64,000 nt of DNA from contig MKJV01000087.1 of the NCBI GenBank assembly GCA_001942185.1, positions 22,083 through 86,082 on the forward strand, read 5' to 3'. The notes below the pieces were generated by a model, which saw only the letters and a list, made by a program, of their open reading frames with translations, searched no databases and had not been told where the DNA came from. This DNA is from Pseudonocardia sp. CNS-004. GTDB taxonomy: Bacteria > Actinomycetota > Actinomycetes > Mycobacteriales > Pseudonocardiaceae. The translations under genes and the position numbers were made by a program. This document shows, piece by piece, positions 38,935-47,589 of the stretch (positions are counted from its first letter, which is position 1; the number at the start of each line of letters is the position of its first letter).

Positions 38935-39654
38935 CTACTCACCGCGGAGCCGGTCCAGCGCCGCGCCGACCGTGGGGACCACGGTCACCCCTGGCGGCAG
39001 TGCCGGGCGCTGCACCATCACCACCGGGACGCCCAGTTCCCGCGCCGCCGCCAGTTTGAGGGCCGGGCCGCCGCTGTTCTTGGTCACCAGCACGTCGATG
39101 CGGTGCTCGCGCAGCAGGGCGCGCTCGCCGTCGAGGGTGAACGGGCCGCGGTCGAGCAGCACCTGCATCCGTGCGGGAACGGGCGGCTCCGGCGGGTCCA
39201 CCGAGCGCACCAGGAACCAGCGGTCCACGGGCGCGAAGACGGCGAGACCGGACCGGCCGGTGGTGAGGAAGATCCGATCGCCCAGCGCCGCGGCGAGGTC
39301 CGCGGCTGCGGGCAGGTCGGGCACCGTCTCCCAGCAGTCGCCCGGGACGGGGGTCCACGCCGGGCGCTGCAACCGCAGCAGCGGCACGCCGGTCACGGCA
39401 CAGGCCGCCGCGGCGTGCGCCGTCATCGTCGAGGCGAACGGGTGCGTCGCGTCGACCACGGCGTCGGTGCCGTGCCCGCGCAGCCACGCCGCCAACCCGT
39501 CGACGCCACCGAAGCCACCGACGCGGACCTCGCCGGGCAGCGGCAGCGGGGAACGCACCCGCCCGGCCAGCGACACCGTGACCTCGTGGTCGGCCACCAG
39601 CTCCCCGGCGAGCAGCCGCCCCTCTGTGGTGCCGCCGAGCACGAGCACCCTCAT
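38935..39654 (-). CDS. cobK: Precorrin-6A reductase
   Basis: NADPH-dependent reductase of the corrin ring, 239 residues, intact. It starts MRVLVLGGTTEGRLLAGELV and contains VVDATHPFASTMTAHAA, DRIFLTTGRSGLAVFAPV and IDVLVTKNSGGPALKLAAAR, all diagnostic of CobK/CbiJ. It overlaps the cobM stop (39651-39654) and is last in the minus-strand cobL-cobM-cobK operon. Confidence 0.94.
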   Translation of the reverse strand: MRVLVLGGTTEGRLLAGELVADHEVTVSLAGRVRSPLPLPGEVRVGGFGGVDGLAAWLRGHGTDAVVDATHPFASTMTAHAAAACAVTGVPLLRLQRPAWTPVPGDCWETVPDLPAAADLAAALGDRIFLTTGRSGLAVFAPVDRWFLVRSVDPPEPPVPARMQVLLDRGPFTLDGERALLREHRIDVLVTKNSGGPALKLAAARELGVPVVMVQRPALPPGVTVVPTVGAALDRLRGE

Positions 39655-40391
39655 CGGCGGCGGGTGTCGGAGTAGAGGTGGCTGTCCGGGAAGTGTTCTG
39701 CGGCGAGCGCGGGCCCGACGACCACGACGGCGGCCTGCCGGATCCCGGCCGCCCGCACCTGGTCCGGCATCGACGACAGCGGCCCGCGCAGGACGACCTG
39801 GTGGTCGCGGCTCGCGTGCGCGACGACCGCGGCCGGGCAGTCGGGTCCGTGTACCCCGGAGACGGCGGCCACGAGCTCGTCGATGCGGTGCACCGACAGG
39901 TGCAGCACGAGCGTGCCGCCCGCGCGGGTCAGCTCGGCGAGACCCTCGCCGTCGGGCATGGGGGTGGCCTGCGCGGAGATCCGGGTGAGCGTGACGGTCT
40001 GGGCGACCGTCGGCACCGTCAGCTCCCGGCGCAGGACGGCCGCGGCGGCGGCGTAGGCCGGCACGCCGGGGCACAGGTCGTACGGCACGCCCGCGGCGTC
40101 GAGCCGGCGCATCTGCTCCGCCAGCGCGGAGAACACCGACAGGTCGCCCGAGGCGAGCCGGGCCACGTCGAGCCCCGCGGCATGCGCGGCGACCATCTCG
40201 TCGACGATCGCAGTCAGGGTGAGGTCGGCGGTGTCGATCCGGCGGGCGCCGGGTGGGCACAGCTCCAGCATCTCCGGCGGCACGTACGTGCCGGCGTACA
40301 GGCAGACCTGCGACGCCGCGATCAGGTCGCGGGCCCGCAGCGTGAGCAGGTCCACCGCCCCCGGCCCGGCCCCGATGAAGTGCACGGTCAT
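39651..40391 (-). CDS. cobM: Precorrin-4 C11-methyltransferase
   Basis: Intact 246-residue SAM methyltransferase: MTVHFIGAGPGAVDLLTLRA, the YVPPEMLELCP loop, RLASGDLSVFSALAEQMRRL and PGVPAYAAAAAVLRRELTVP are typical of CobM/CbiF. It overlaps cobL at its start (40388-40391) and cobK at its end. Confidence 0.95.
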   Translation of the reverse strand: MTVHFIGAGPGAVDLLTLRARDLIAASQVCLYAGTYVPPEMLELCPPGARRIDTADLTLTAIVDEMVAAHAAGLDVARLASGDLSVFSALAEQMRRLDAAGVPYDLCPGVPAYAAAAAVLRRELTVPTVAQTVTLTRISAQATPMPDGEGLAELTRAGGTLVLHLSVHRIDELVAAVSGVHGPDCPAAVVAHASRDHQVVLRGPLSSMPDQVRAAGIRQAAVVVVGPALAAEHFPDSHLYSDTRRR

Positions 40392-41608
40392 GACGGCTTC
40401 TCCACGCTCCAGATCGTGACGGGCATGGCGGGGCGCCATCCGGTGAACCCGCCCAGCGGTGCGGCCCGCGCCACCGAGAGCCGGGTGAGCTCGCCGCCGA
40501 GGCGCGAGCGGGCAGTGGCGAGCGCCCCTTCCGACTCGACGGTGACGGCGTTGGCCACCAGCCTGCCGCCCGGGCGCAGCGCCTCCCAGCACCGCGTCAG
40601 CACACCCTCGACGGTGAGCCCGCCCCCGATGAACACGGCATCGGGCTCCGGAAGGTCGGCCAGCGCGCCGGGGGCCCGCCCCGTCACCACCCGAACGCCC
40701 GGTACGCCCAGCGCGTCGGCGTTGGTGCGGATCCGGTCCGCCCGTGCGGGCTCGGCCTCCACCGCGACGGCCCGGCAGGCGGGGTGCGCGCGCATCCACT
40801 CCAGGGCGATCGACCCGTTTCCGGCGCCGACGTCCCACAGCAGCTCACCGCGGCGCGGGCCCAGCAGCGCCAGCGTCACGGCCCGGACCTCACGCTTGGT
40901 CAGCTGGCCGTCGTGGTCGTAGGCGTCGTCGGGCAGACCGGGGGTGAGCGCGCGAGGACGCGCGTCCGGGCCCGCGACGCAGTGCACCGCGAGGATGTTG
41001 AGCGCGTCGCCGGGCGCGTGCGCCCAGTGCCGGGCAGTGCCCGTCACTCTGCGCTCGGCCGACCCGCCGAGCTGCTCGAACACGGTCAACGGGCTGTCAC
41101 CCCACCCGTCGGCCGCCAGCATCGCGGCCACCCGCCCCGGCGTGCCGGCACCCTCGCTCAGCACCAGCACCCGCGCACCCGGCGCGAGCGCGCGGCGCAG
41201 CGCCGCGAGCGACCGCCCGACGGCGCTCACCACCTCGACGCCGTCGACGGCCCAGCCCAGCCGGGCGCACGCCAGCGACACCGACGACGGGTGGGTCAGC
41301 ACGTCGACCGCGTCCGGACCGAGCACCCTCAGAAGCGTCGTGCCCAGACCGTGGAACATCGGGTCGCCGCTGGCCAGCGCGCACACCCTGCGTCCGCGCA
41401 GCCCGGCGAACAGCTCCGGCAGCGCGGGCACCATGGGCGAGGGCCATGCCCGCGTCTCGGCGTCGGTGTGGCCCGCGACGAGCGCGAGCTGGCGGCGCCC
41501 GCCCAGCACGACCTCGGCGGCGCGCACCGCGGCCCGCCCCGGCGCGGCCAGCCCGGCCCAACCGTCGGCGCCGATGCCGACCACCACGACCTTCGCGCTG
41601 CCGGTCAA
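40388..41608 (-). CDS. cobL: Precorrin-6Y C5,15-methyltransferase (decarboxylating)
   Basis: A 406-residue bifunctional enzyme. The N-terminal CbiE-like domain begins KVVVVGIGADGWAGL and has CALASGDPMFHGLGTTLL; the C-terminal CbiT-like domain has LTKREVRAVTLALLGPRRGE, LWDVGAGNGSIALEWMRAHP and VFIGGGLTVEGVLTRC. The likely start is TTG 41608, overlapping the stop of the preceding PPOX gene; a GTG inside KVVVVG is the alternative. Confidence 0.93.
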   Translation of the reverse strand: MTGSAKVVVVGIGADGWAGLAAPGRAAVRAAEVVLGGRRQLALVAGHTDAETRAWPSPMVPALPELFAGLRGRRVCALASGDPMFHGLGTTLLRVLGPDAVDVLTHPSSVSLACARLGWAVDGVEVVSAVGRSLAALRRALAPGARVLVLSEGAGTPGRVAAMLAADGWGDSPLTVFEQLGGSAERRVTGTARHWAHAPGDALNILAVHCVAGPDARPRALTPGLPDDAYDHDGQLTKREVRAVTLALLGPRRGELLWDVGAGNGSIALEWMRAHPACRAVAVEAEPARADRIRTNADALGVPGVRVVTGRAPGALADLPEPDAVFIGGGLTVEGVLTRCWEALRPGGRLVANAVTVESEGALATARSRLGGELTRLSVARAAPLGGFTGWRPAMPVTIWSVEKPS

Positions 41609-42024
41609 CGGACGCTTCCCAGTATCCGATCGACCGCGATCTCCAGCACGACCCGCTCGGGGTGCGGCCGCGGGGTGCGGTAGCGCTGCGCGTAGCGGCG
41701 TTCGGCCTCGGCCACCGACGCCCGGTCCGACCGGACGATCCCGCGGCCCTGCAAGGTCGACCACCGGGTGCCGTCGATCCCGGTGACCGCGACCCGCGCA
41801 CCGCCCTCCCCCGCCGCGAGCACGTTGCGGATCTTCTGCGAGCCGCGCCGGGCGATCACGCGCGCCAACCCGCCCGCCAGGTCGACGGTGACCCCGACGG
41901 CCACGGTGTGCGGGGTGCCGTCGCCCGCCACCGTCGCGAGCAGGCAGATCCGCCGCTCGGCCCAGAACGTCTCGAAGTCGGCACCCACGCCGTCGAACAC
42001 CCCACGCACACCCACACCTGGCAC
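41605..42024 (-). CDS. PPOX-class (pyridoxamine oxidase-like, probably F420-dependent) protein
   Basis: A 139-residue split-barrel flavin/F420-binding protein: FETFWAERRICLLATVAGDGTPHTV, ARVIARRGSQKIRNVLA, RVAVTGIDGTRWSTLQGRGIV and ERRYAQRYRTPRPHPERVVLEI are the PPOX F420 signatures. The GTG start 42024 has GAGAGGATGG upstream; others nearby are possible. It is coupled to cobL and may share the operon without a known cobalamin role. Confidence 0.85.
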   Translation of the reverse strand: MPGVGVRGVFDGVGADFETFWAERRICLLATVAGDGTPHTVAVGVTVDLAGGLARVIARRGSQKIRNVLAAGEGGARVAVTGIDGTRWSTLQGRGIVRSDRASVAEAERRYAQRYRTPRPHPERVVLEIAVDRILGSVR

Positions 42025-42443
42025 CCCGCCATCCTCTCCCCGGCTCGCGGCCGGGCCGCGGTGAGCCCCACCACCACTGCGGATTCGCGGAGTTCCCGAT
42101 TCCGCGGCCGACCCGGCGGACAAGCGTCGGCCCGACGAGAACCGGCCTATCCTCGCGCGCGGGCAGCGGGTTCCGCACAAAAGCGGTCAACAGCGCTGAT
42201 CGCCCACTCCACCCACGCCGGACACGTGTCCGTCGCCCGCTCCTCGCCATTCGAGCGCACCCCCTCACGAACCTGCACAACACAGAGTCATTCGACCGTT
42301 GCCCGACCAACGCCGTACGTGATAAAGCGCGTGGACCGACTCCACCGCGTGACACAGCGGTGATCCCCCGGACCCCGCGCGCACGCGTCGAGTAGCACAG
42401 ATCACCCGGCACGAGCGGCGCCGCCCCCGCACTCCGGTTGCCG
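42025..42443. other. Intergenic region, no gene seen
   Basis: About 420 nt between the PPOX gene (leftward) and the DUF397 gene (rightward). No convincing frame on either strand. It should hold the promoters of both units. Structured repeats start at 42444 and are listed separately. Confidence 0.5.
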
Positions 42444-42479
42444 ATGCAAGGCCGGATGCAGTTTCATATGCAATTGCGG
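42444..42479. repeat. Three 12-bp direct repeats upstream of DUF397
   Basis: ATGCAAGGCCGG, ATGCAGTTTCAT and ATGCAATTGCGG lie head to tail with an exact 12-bp period of ATGCA(A/G). They end 53 nt before the DUF397 start. They look like an iterated binding site, with the XRE protein encoded next as an obvious candidate. Confidence 0.6.
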
Positions 42480-42532
42480 CCACGGACGGTCGTAGCGATC
42501 GGCCCACGTACCCCCTGGAGGGTGACCACAGC

Positions 42533-42805
42533 ATGCACGACTTCGTCAGCCCAGCGGTCGAGTCGACGACGCCGTCGGTGGACAGCTCGTCACTCCAGTG
42601 GCGCAAGAGCCTGCACAGCAACCCGAACGGCTCGTGCGTCGAACTCGCACCGGTGGTCGGCGAGCACGTCGCGATGCGCAACTCGCGCTTCCCGAGCGGG
42701 AAAGTACTGGTCCACACCGCAGCGGAGTTCCGCGAGTTCCTGCTCGGCGCCAAGCGCGGCGAGTTCGACGATCTGATGGTCGGCGATCGCACCAGCCCCG
42801 AGTGA
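42533..42805 (+). CDS. DUF397 protein
   Basis: A 90-residue protein with the DUF397 core LQWRKSLHSNPNGSCVELAP and VAMRNSRFPSGKVLVHTAAE, ending in EFREFLLGAKRGEFDDL. In Streptomyces and relatives these small proteins pair with WhiJ-like XRE regulators as effector or antitoxin-like partners. GGAGGGTGACC precedes the ATG. Confidence 0.92.
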   Translation: MHDFVSPAVESTTPSVDSSSLQWRKSLHSNPNGSCVELAPVVGEHVAMRNSRFPSGKVLVHTAAEFREFLLGAKRGEFDDLMVGDRTSPE

Positions 42806-42982
42806 AACGGATCGCGGCGGACCGCCTCGAATCGCAACGAGGCTATGCCCACACCACGCGGACCATGATTCGCTCTCCGCACGCATAGGTCGTAGGGTGT
42901 ACAGCGCCTCACCCGCTGGCACAATGCCGCGGTACCGTGTGGCGTGATGCGCGAGATCCGTGGTCCTCTCGGGGGGGTGGTT

Positions 42983-43879
42983 ATGACCGGCGGCCAGGAG
43001 GACGACCCGAATGAGGGTGCGTTCACCGAGGCTCGGGGCGGCCCCACCGTGCTGCGCATCCTGGTCGGAGCCCAGCTCCGCCGACTCCGCGAGGCGAGCG
43101 GCATCACCCGCGAAGCGGCCGCATATGCCATCCGCGGCTCCGAAGCGAAGATGAGCCGCATCGAGTCGGGACGGGTCGGGTTCAAGTCCCGCGACGTGGC
43201 CGACCTGCTGGCCCTCTACGGGCTCACCGAGGGATCCGCGCGCGACGTGGTCCTGCACCTGGCCGAACAGGCCAACGAACCCGGCTGGTGGCACCGCTAC
43301 AGCGACACGATGCCGGACTGGTTCTCCACCTACGTCGGGCTGGAGCAGGCCGCCACCATCATCCGCACCTACGAGGCCCAGTACGTGCCGGGTCTGCTGC
43401 AGACCAAGACGTACGCCAGCGCCGTGGTCGACCTCGGCGAGGCCGTCCGGGCCGACGAGGTCAGCAAGCGCGTCGAGCTGCGGATGCACCGCCAGCAGCT
43501 GCTCAACCTGCCCAAACCGCCCGACTTCTGGGCGGTGATCGACGAAGCGGTGCTACGGCGGAACCTGGGTGGCCGGGAGGCCATGCGCGAGCAGCTCGAC
43601 CACATCCTCGAGATCAGCAAGCGGACCCACGTCACGGTGCAGGTCGTGCCCTTCGACCGCAGCGACGTCGCCGCGGTCGGCGGGCCGTTCACCCTGCTCC
43701 GCTTCGCGGAGGCCGACCTCCCCGACATCGTCTACCTCGAGCAGCTCAACAGTGCGCTCTACCTGAACAAGGACGTCGACGTGATGAACTACCTGCAGAT
43801 CATGAACCGGCTCGCCGCCGGTGCGTTGACGCCGCAGCGGTCCACCGAACTGATCAAGTCCGTGCGCGACTCGCTCTGA
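42983..43879 (+). CDS. WhiJ-like XRE regulator with DUF5753 domain
   Basis: Intact, 298 residues. The helix-turn-helix (about 30-85) reads LRRLREASGITREAAAYAI and SEAKMSRIESGRVGFKSRDV. The C-terminal domain has ATIIRTYEAQYVPGLLQTKTYA, FWAVIDEAVLRRNLGG and VTVQVVPFDRSDVAAVGGPF, the DUF5753 pattern. These regulators act with DUF397 proteins in development or secondary metabolism. I chose ATG 42983 after a G-rich site; GTG 42944 and ATG 42947 would lengthen it. Confidence 0.9.
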   Translation: MTGGQEDDPNEGAFTEARGGPTVLRILVGAQLRRLREASGITREAAAYAIRGSEAKMSRIESGRVGFKSRDVADLLALYGLTEGSARDVVLHLAEQANEPGWWHRYSDTMPDWFSTYVGLEQAATIIRTYEAQYVPGLLQTKTYASAVVDLGEAVRADEVSKRVELRMHRQQLLNLPKPPDFWAVIDEAVLRRNLGGREAMREQLDHILEISKRTHVTVQVVPFDRSDVAAVGGPFTLLRFAEADLPDIVYLEQLNSALYLNKDVDVMNYLQIMNRLAAGALTPQRSTELIKSVRDSL

Positions 43880-43899
43880 CCCACCCCGGACCGGAAAAC

Positions 43900-43940
43900 G
43901 AGAAACGGTCGCATTCTCGGCGAGAATGCGACCGTTTCTC
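43900..43940. terminator. Bidirectional hairpin terminator
   Basis: GAGAAACGGTCGCATTCTCG (43900-43919) and its exact complement (43921-43940) flank a single G, giving a nearly 20-bp stem. TTTGTC follows on the plus strand and GTTTT on the minus strand. It lies between the convergent XRE and methyltransferase genes. Confidence 0.9.
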
Positions 43941-43970
43941 TTTGTCGTTACGGGACCGGAAAACCGCTGC

Positions 43971-44773
43971 TCAGGCTTGCGTCCGACGCCGGCGAGCGTA
44001 GGCAACGGCTTGGGGTCGTCGCCCGGGTTGGGTCGCCACATCGGAATGGGCACCAGGCCGGGTTCCACCAACTCCAGGCCGTTGAAGAAGCCGGCCATTT
44101 CCTCCGGGGTCCACAGCTTGTACGGCACCGCACCGGTGTCGTCATAGCCCTGCTGCGCCTGGTTGAACGCCTCGTCCTCGGTGGTGGAGTCGGAGAACGC
44201 CAGGTAACTGCCCGACGGCAGCTTGTCCAGGACTCCGCGCACGACCGCCAACGCCTTGTCGTAGTCGTTGAGGTGGCCGAGCACGCCGTTGATGGTGACC
44301 GCGACCGGCTTGTCCAGGTCCAGCGTCTTCGAGGCCTCGCGCAGGACGACCTCGGTGTCGGTCAGGTTGGTGTCGATGTAGGCGGTGGCACCCTCGGGGG
44401 TGCTGGTCAGCAGCGCACGGGCGTGGGCGAGCACGGTGGGGTCGTTGTCGACGTAGACGATGCGAGCGGCCGGGTTCTCCTGCTGCGCGACCCCGTGCGT
44501 GTTGTCCTTCGTCGGCAGGCCGGTGCCGATGTCGAGGAACTGCGAGACTCCGGCCTCCCCGGCCAGGTAGCGGACGCTACGGGCCAGGAACGCGCGCATG
44601 CTCCGCGCGATGTCGACGATCCCGGGGAAGACCGCGATGTACTGGTCACCGGCCTCCTTGTCGACGGCGTAGTAGTCCTTGCCGCCCTGCCAGTAGTTCC
44701 AGATCCGCGCCGAGTGGGGAACAGACTCGTCGACCGTCGGCCCGGAGTCTGAACTAGAGAACTCGCTGCTCAT
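43971..44773 (-). CDS. SAM-dependent methyltransferase, DUF574 type
   Basis: About 267 residues, the actinobacterial DUF574 (Methyltransf_19) family often found with XRE/DUF397 genes. Features: PHSARIWNYWQGGKDYYAVD, FLDIGTGLPTKDNTHGVAQ (SAM site), VYVDNDPTVLAHARALL and LWTPEEMAGFFNGLELVEPG. The frame stays open past the expected C-terminus GVGRKP into the terminator, but a TGA at 43971-43973 fits if one base is missing just before it, as in many genes here. The start 44773 gives MSSEFSSSDSGPTVDES. Substrate unknown. Confidence 0.8.
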
Positions 44774-44788
44774 GTCGTTGACGCACTC

Positions 44789-44819
44789 ACTCTCTGTGTC
44801 AGTAGGCCTCCCAGAGAGT
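44789..44819. promoter_or_regulatory. Inverted repeat upstream of the methyltransferase
   Basis: ACTCTCTG (44789-44796), 15 nt, CAGAGAGT (44812-44819): a perfect 8-bp dyad 16-46 nt upstream of the DUF574 start. Possible operator overlapping its promoter. Confidence 0.45.
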
Positions 44820-44907
44820 ACATGATCACACATCTCGGTGCTCGGCGGCGAGCCTTGCTCACGAATGCCGCAGACCCGAACCGGCATCGGCACAGGTGGC
44901 CCACGAT

Positions 44908-45147
44908 TCAGCGACCCGAAGGCGGGGTTGCCCGCAAACGGTGATCCGCGCCTGCGCCGCCGTCACCGGTACCCCGAGGCCATTTCCTGATCGACGGCGA
45001 GTTCGGGTCGTCGTTCCGGATGACCACGTGCGCGGCCACGGTGGGCCTCGCCTCGGCCGGGCCGTCCACGGCCACCCGCACCGGGTGCGGCAGCTCGTGG
45101 GCCGTCACGAGCTCGGCGAGCCGCGTGACGAGTTCGGTCCGCTGCAC
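44908..45147 (-). pseudogene. Possible remnant of a uridine-kinase-like gene
   Basis: A 79-codon frame starts TELVTRLAELVTAHELPHP and VRVAVDGPAEA, which resembles the N-terminus of actinobacterial uridine/nucleoside kinase-like P-loop proteins (usual continuation: a GK[TS] P-loop). Here the P-loop lysine region is lost and the rest (DDPNSPSIRKWPRG) is unlike the family. A decayed fragment is the best reading; chance similarity cannot be excluded. Confidence 0.3.
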
Positions 45148-45151
45148 CGGA

Positions 45152-45394
45152 CTAGTCGGTACCCCCGGAGGCCGCCGAGTCGTCGGAGCTGGCGGAGATG
45201 GCGTGGACCGTGCACCGGGGATCGATGCACGGGGGCTCCGCGGCGCCGGCGCGGTGAGCCGCGTTCACGAGGTCCGGACACTGGCATCCCAGCGCGCGGG
45301 CCGCATGCCCACCCGGCGCCATCGCCCCGTCCGCCTCCGGGTCCGCGTCCTGCGCCGCGCGATCCGTGACCTGCCCGTCGGGCTGACCGACCAT
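45152..45394 (-). CDS. Small Cys-rich hypothetical protein
   Basis: An 80-residue product from ATG 45394, preceded by GAGGAGGGGG. The C-terminal half has GCQCPDLVNAAHRAG and PPCIDPRCTVHAI, with four Cys and two His that could bind zinc. Similar short proteins with GCxCP and CPxH motifs occur near XRE/DUF397 genes in actinobacteria. An upstream in-frame start at 45577 lacks support. Function unknown. Confidence 0.55.
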   Translation of the reverse strand: MVGQPDGQVTDRAAQDADPEADGAMAPGGHAARALGCQCPDLVNAAHRAGAAEPPCIDPRCTVHAISASSDDSAASGGTD

Positions 45395-45608
45395 GCCCAT
45401 CCCCCTCCTCGGCACACCCCGCGCATCCCCGTCGTGCGCGGCTGGGCTGCCGACCGATGCGCACGGCCCCACCCGTACGCAGCACCGGAGGGTACTGTAA
45501 ACGCCCGGTAACACCCCTGACTTGCACTCGGTGAGGGACTCACTCCACCCGGAGCGTGGATCGACACGCCCGGACACCTACCCAGGGTGAGCGTCTCCGG
45601 ACCACGGG

Positions 45609-46475
45609 TCATCCGATCGAGGTAGGTCCTCGGGTGACGTCCGCCGGGAACTCCTCCACCCCGAGCACACGCAGCAGCTCCAGCCGCTCGCGGGCGTCGG
45701 CGTCGGCGGGGGTGAGCACCAGCAGCTGCTGGCGGTGGTCCGGGGTCACCAGGGTCTCGCAGTCCATCAGGACGGGCCCCACCCGTAGGTGCACGAAGGT
45801 CTTGCGGTCGGCGCGGCGGACCGCGACCTCGTGCTCGGCCCAGAGCCTGCGGAACTCGGCGCTCGCGGCCCGCAGCCGCTCGACGAGCCCGGTGACCTCG
45901 GCGTCGCCGGACCGGCGGCCGGCGGTGGCGCGCAGGTCGGCCGCCAGCTGGCGGGCATGGCGCTCCGCCTCCTCCGGCGGGTGGACGGCGCGGGCATCCG
46001 GCTCGGTGAAGTAGCGGTACGCGACGTAGCGGCGGTCGCCGCTGAAAGCGGTGTGGTCGCCTGCCAGCAGGAGGGCGGCCCGGTTCTGGGCGAGGACCTC
46101 GCCCAGGTCGGACAGCACCATCGCGGGGGTGTCGCCGAGCAGGTCGAGCATGCGCAGCAGACCGGCACGCGCCAGCTGGGCGACGCCGTCGGCAGGCGGC
46201 GGCTGGTGGCCTGCCAGGTGGAACAGGTGGTCGCGCTCGTCCTCGGACAGGCGGAGGGCCCGGGCCAGCGCGCCGAGCAGCTGCGTCGAGGGCTGGCTGC
46301 TGCGGCCCTGCTCGAGGCGCACGACGTAGTCCACCGACATGCCCGCGAGCATGGCCACCTCCTCCCGGCGCAGGCCGGTGGTGCGGCGGCGGGGGCCGTG
46401 GGCGATCCCGACCTCGGCCGGGCGGATCGCGCCCCGGCGGCGGCGCAGGAAGTCGGCGAGCTGGTCACGCTGCAC
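45609..46475 (-). CDS. MmyB-like XRE-family regulator
   Basis: Intact 288-residue regulator: N-terminal helix-turn-helix FLRRRRGAIRPAEVGI, RTTGLRREEVAMLAGMSVDY and VRLEQGRSSQPSTQLL, then a MmyB/PAS-like ligand domain (PAMVLSDLGEVLAQNRAALLL, YRYFTEPDARAVHP, GRRSGDAEVTGLVERLRAAS, RKTFVHLRVGPVLMDCETL). Members bind fatty acids or similar ligands and usually control an adjacent oxidoreductase. It diverges from the aldo/keto reductase, with palindromic repeats between. Confidence 0.92.
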   Translation of the reverse strand: MQRDQLADFLRRRRGAIRPAEVGIAHGPRRRTTGLRREEVAMLAGMSVDYVVRLEQGRSSQPSTQLLGALARALRLSEDERDHLFHLAGHQPPPADGVAQLARAGLLRMLDLLGDTPAMVLSDLGEVLAQNRAALLLAGDHTAFSGDRRYVAYRYFTEPDARAVHPPEEAERHARQLAADLRATAGRRSGDAEVTGLVERLRAASAEFRRLWAEHEVAVRRADRKTFVHLRVGPVLMDCETLVTPDHRQQLLVLTPADADARERLELLRVLGVEEFPADVTRGPTSIG

Positions 46476-46510
46476 GAACCCATGCTCCCCCGTCGCGGCG
46501 GGCCGAGCCA

Positions 46511-46525
46511 GGGAGCGCCGCTCCC
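46511..46525. promoter_or_regulatory. Palindrome between the MmyB-like regulator and aldo/keto reductase
   Basis: GGGAGCGCCGCTCCC is a perfect 15-bp palindrome. GCTCC half-sites recur at about 46535, 46540 and 46555 before the reductase start. Probable operator array of the divergent regulator. Confidence 0.55.
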
Positions 46526-46576
46526 ACGATCGACGCTCCGCTCCCGCACCCCCCGCTCCCGGCGCAGGGTGGGCTC

Positions 46577-47574
46577 ATGCAGACACGAACTCTGGGAAGC
46601 ACCGGTCCGGCCGTCTCCGCGTTGGGACTGGGCGCGATGGGCATGTCGAGCGGGGCGTACGGCGAGTCGGACCGCGGGGAGAGCATCGCCACGGTGCACG
46701 CCGCGCTGGAGGCCGGCATCACGCTGATCGACACCGGCGACTTCTACGCGATGGGCCACAACGAGCTGCTGCTCGCCGAGGCGCTGCGCGGCCGGAACCG
46801 GGACGACTACCTGCTGAGCGTCAAGTTCGGGCAGCTGCGGGGGCCGGGCAACGCCTTCGGCGGGCAGGACGGGCGCCCCGAGGCGGTGAAGAACTTCCTC
46901 GCCTACTCGCTGACCCGGCTGGGCACCGACCACATCGACATCTACCGCCCGGCCCGTCTGGACCCGGCGGTGCCGATCGAGGAGACCGTCGGCGCGATCA
47001 AGGAGATGATCGACGCCGGGTACGTGCGGCACGTCGGCCTCTCGGAGGTCGACGCCGCGACGATCCGCCGCGCGCACGCCGTGCACCCGATCGCCGACCT
47101 GCAGATCGAGTACTCGCTGCTGTCCCGCGCGGTGGAGCCGGAGGTCCTGCCGACGCTGCGGGAGCTGGGCATCGGCCTGACCGCCTACGGCGTCCTCGGC
47201 CGGGGCCTCATCTCGGGGCACTGGCGCGCGGGCCACGTCTCGGGCCCGGGCGACATGCGCGGCCGCAGCCCGCGGTTCGAGAGCGGGAACGTGGAGCACA
47301 ACCTCGCCCTCGTGGACGCGCTGCGCCGGGTCGCGGAGGCGAAGGGCTGCACCGTCGCCCAGCTGGCCATCGCCTGGGTGGCCGCGCAGGGCACCGACAT
47401 CGTGCCGCTGGTCGGGGCCCGCACCCGCGAGCGGCTGACCGAGGCGCTGCCCGCGATCACACTGGACCTCACCGCGGACGACCTCGCCGAGATCGACGCC
47501 GCGGTACCCGCGGGCGCGGCGCGCGGCGACCGTTACCCGGCGGCGTCATGGCCGGCCTCGGCGTGGGGAGCTGA
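46577..47574 (+). CDS. Aldo/keto reductase (frameshifted at 3' end)
   Basis: About 332 residues, NADPH-dependent TIM-barrel reductase. Features in order: VSALGLGAMGMSSGAYG, IDTGDFYAMGHNELLLAEAL (catalytic Asp and Tyr), LLSVKFGQLRGP (Lys), IDIYRPARLDPAVPIEETVG, QIEYSLLSRAVEPEVLPTLRE, and the cofactor region VPLVGARTRERLTEAL. The usual His in HRxDP is replaced by Arg-containing RPARLDP. A missing base near 47546 is assumed because frame 2 gives the natural end VMAGLGVGS; unrepaired, the frame runs to 47668. Confidence 0.87.
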
Positions 47575-47589
47575 GCCGCCGGGCCGTGG

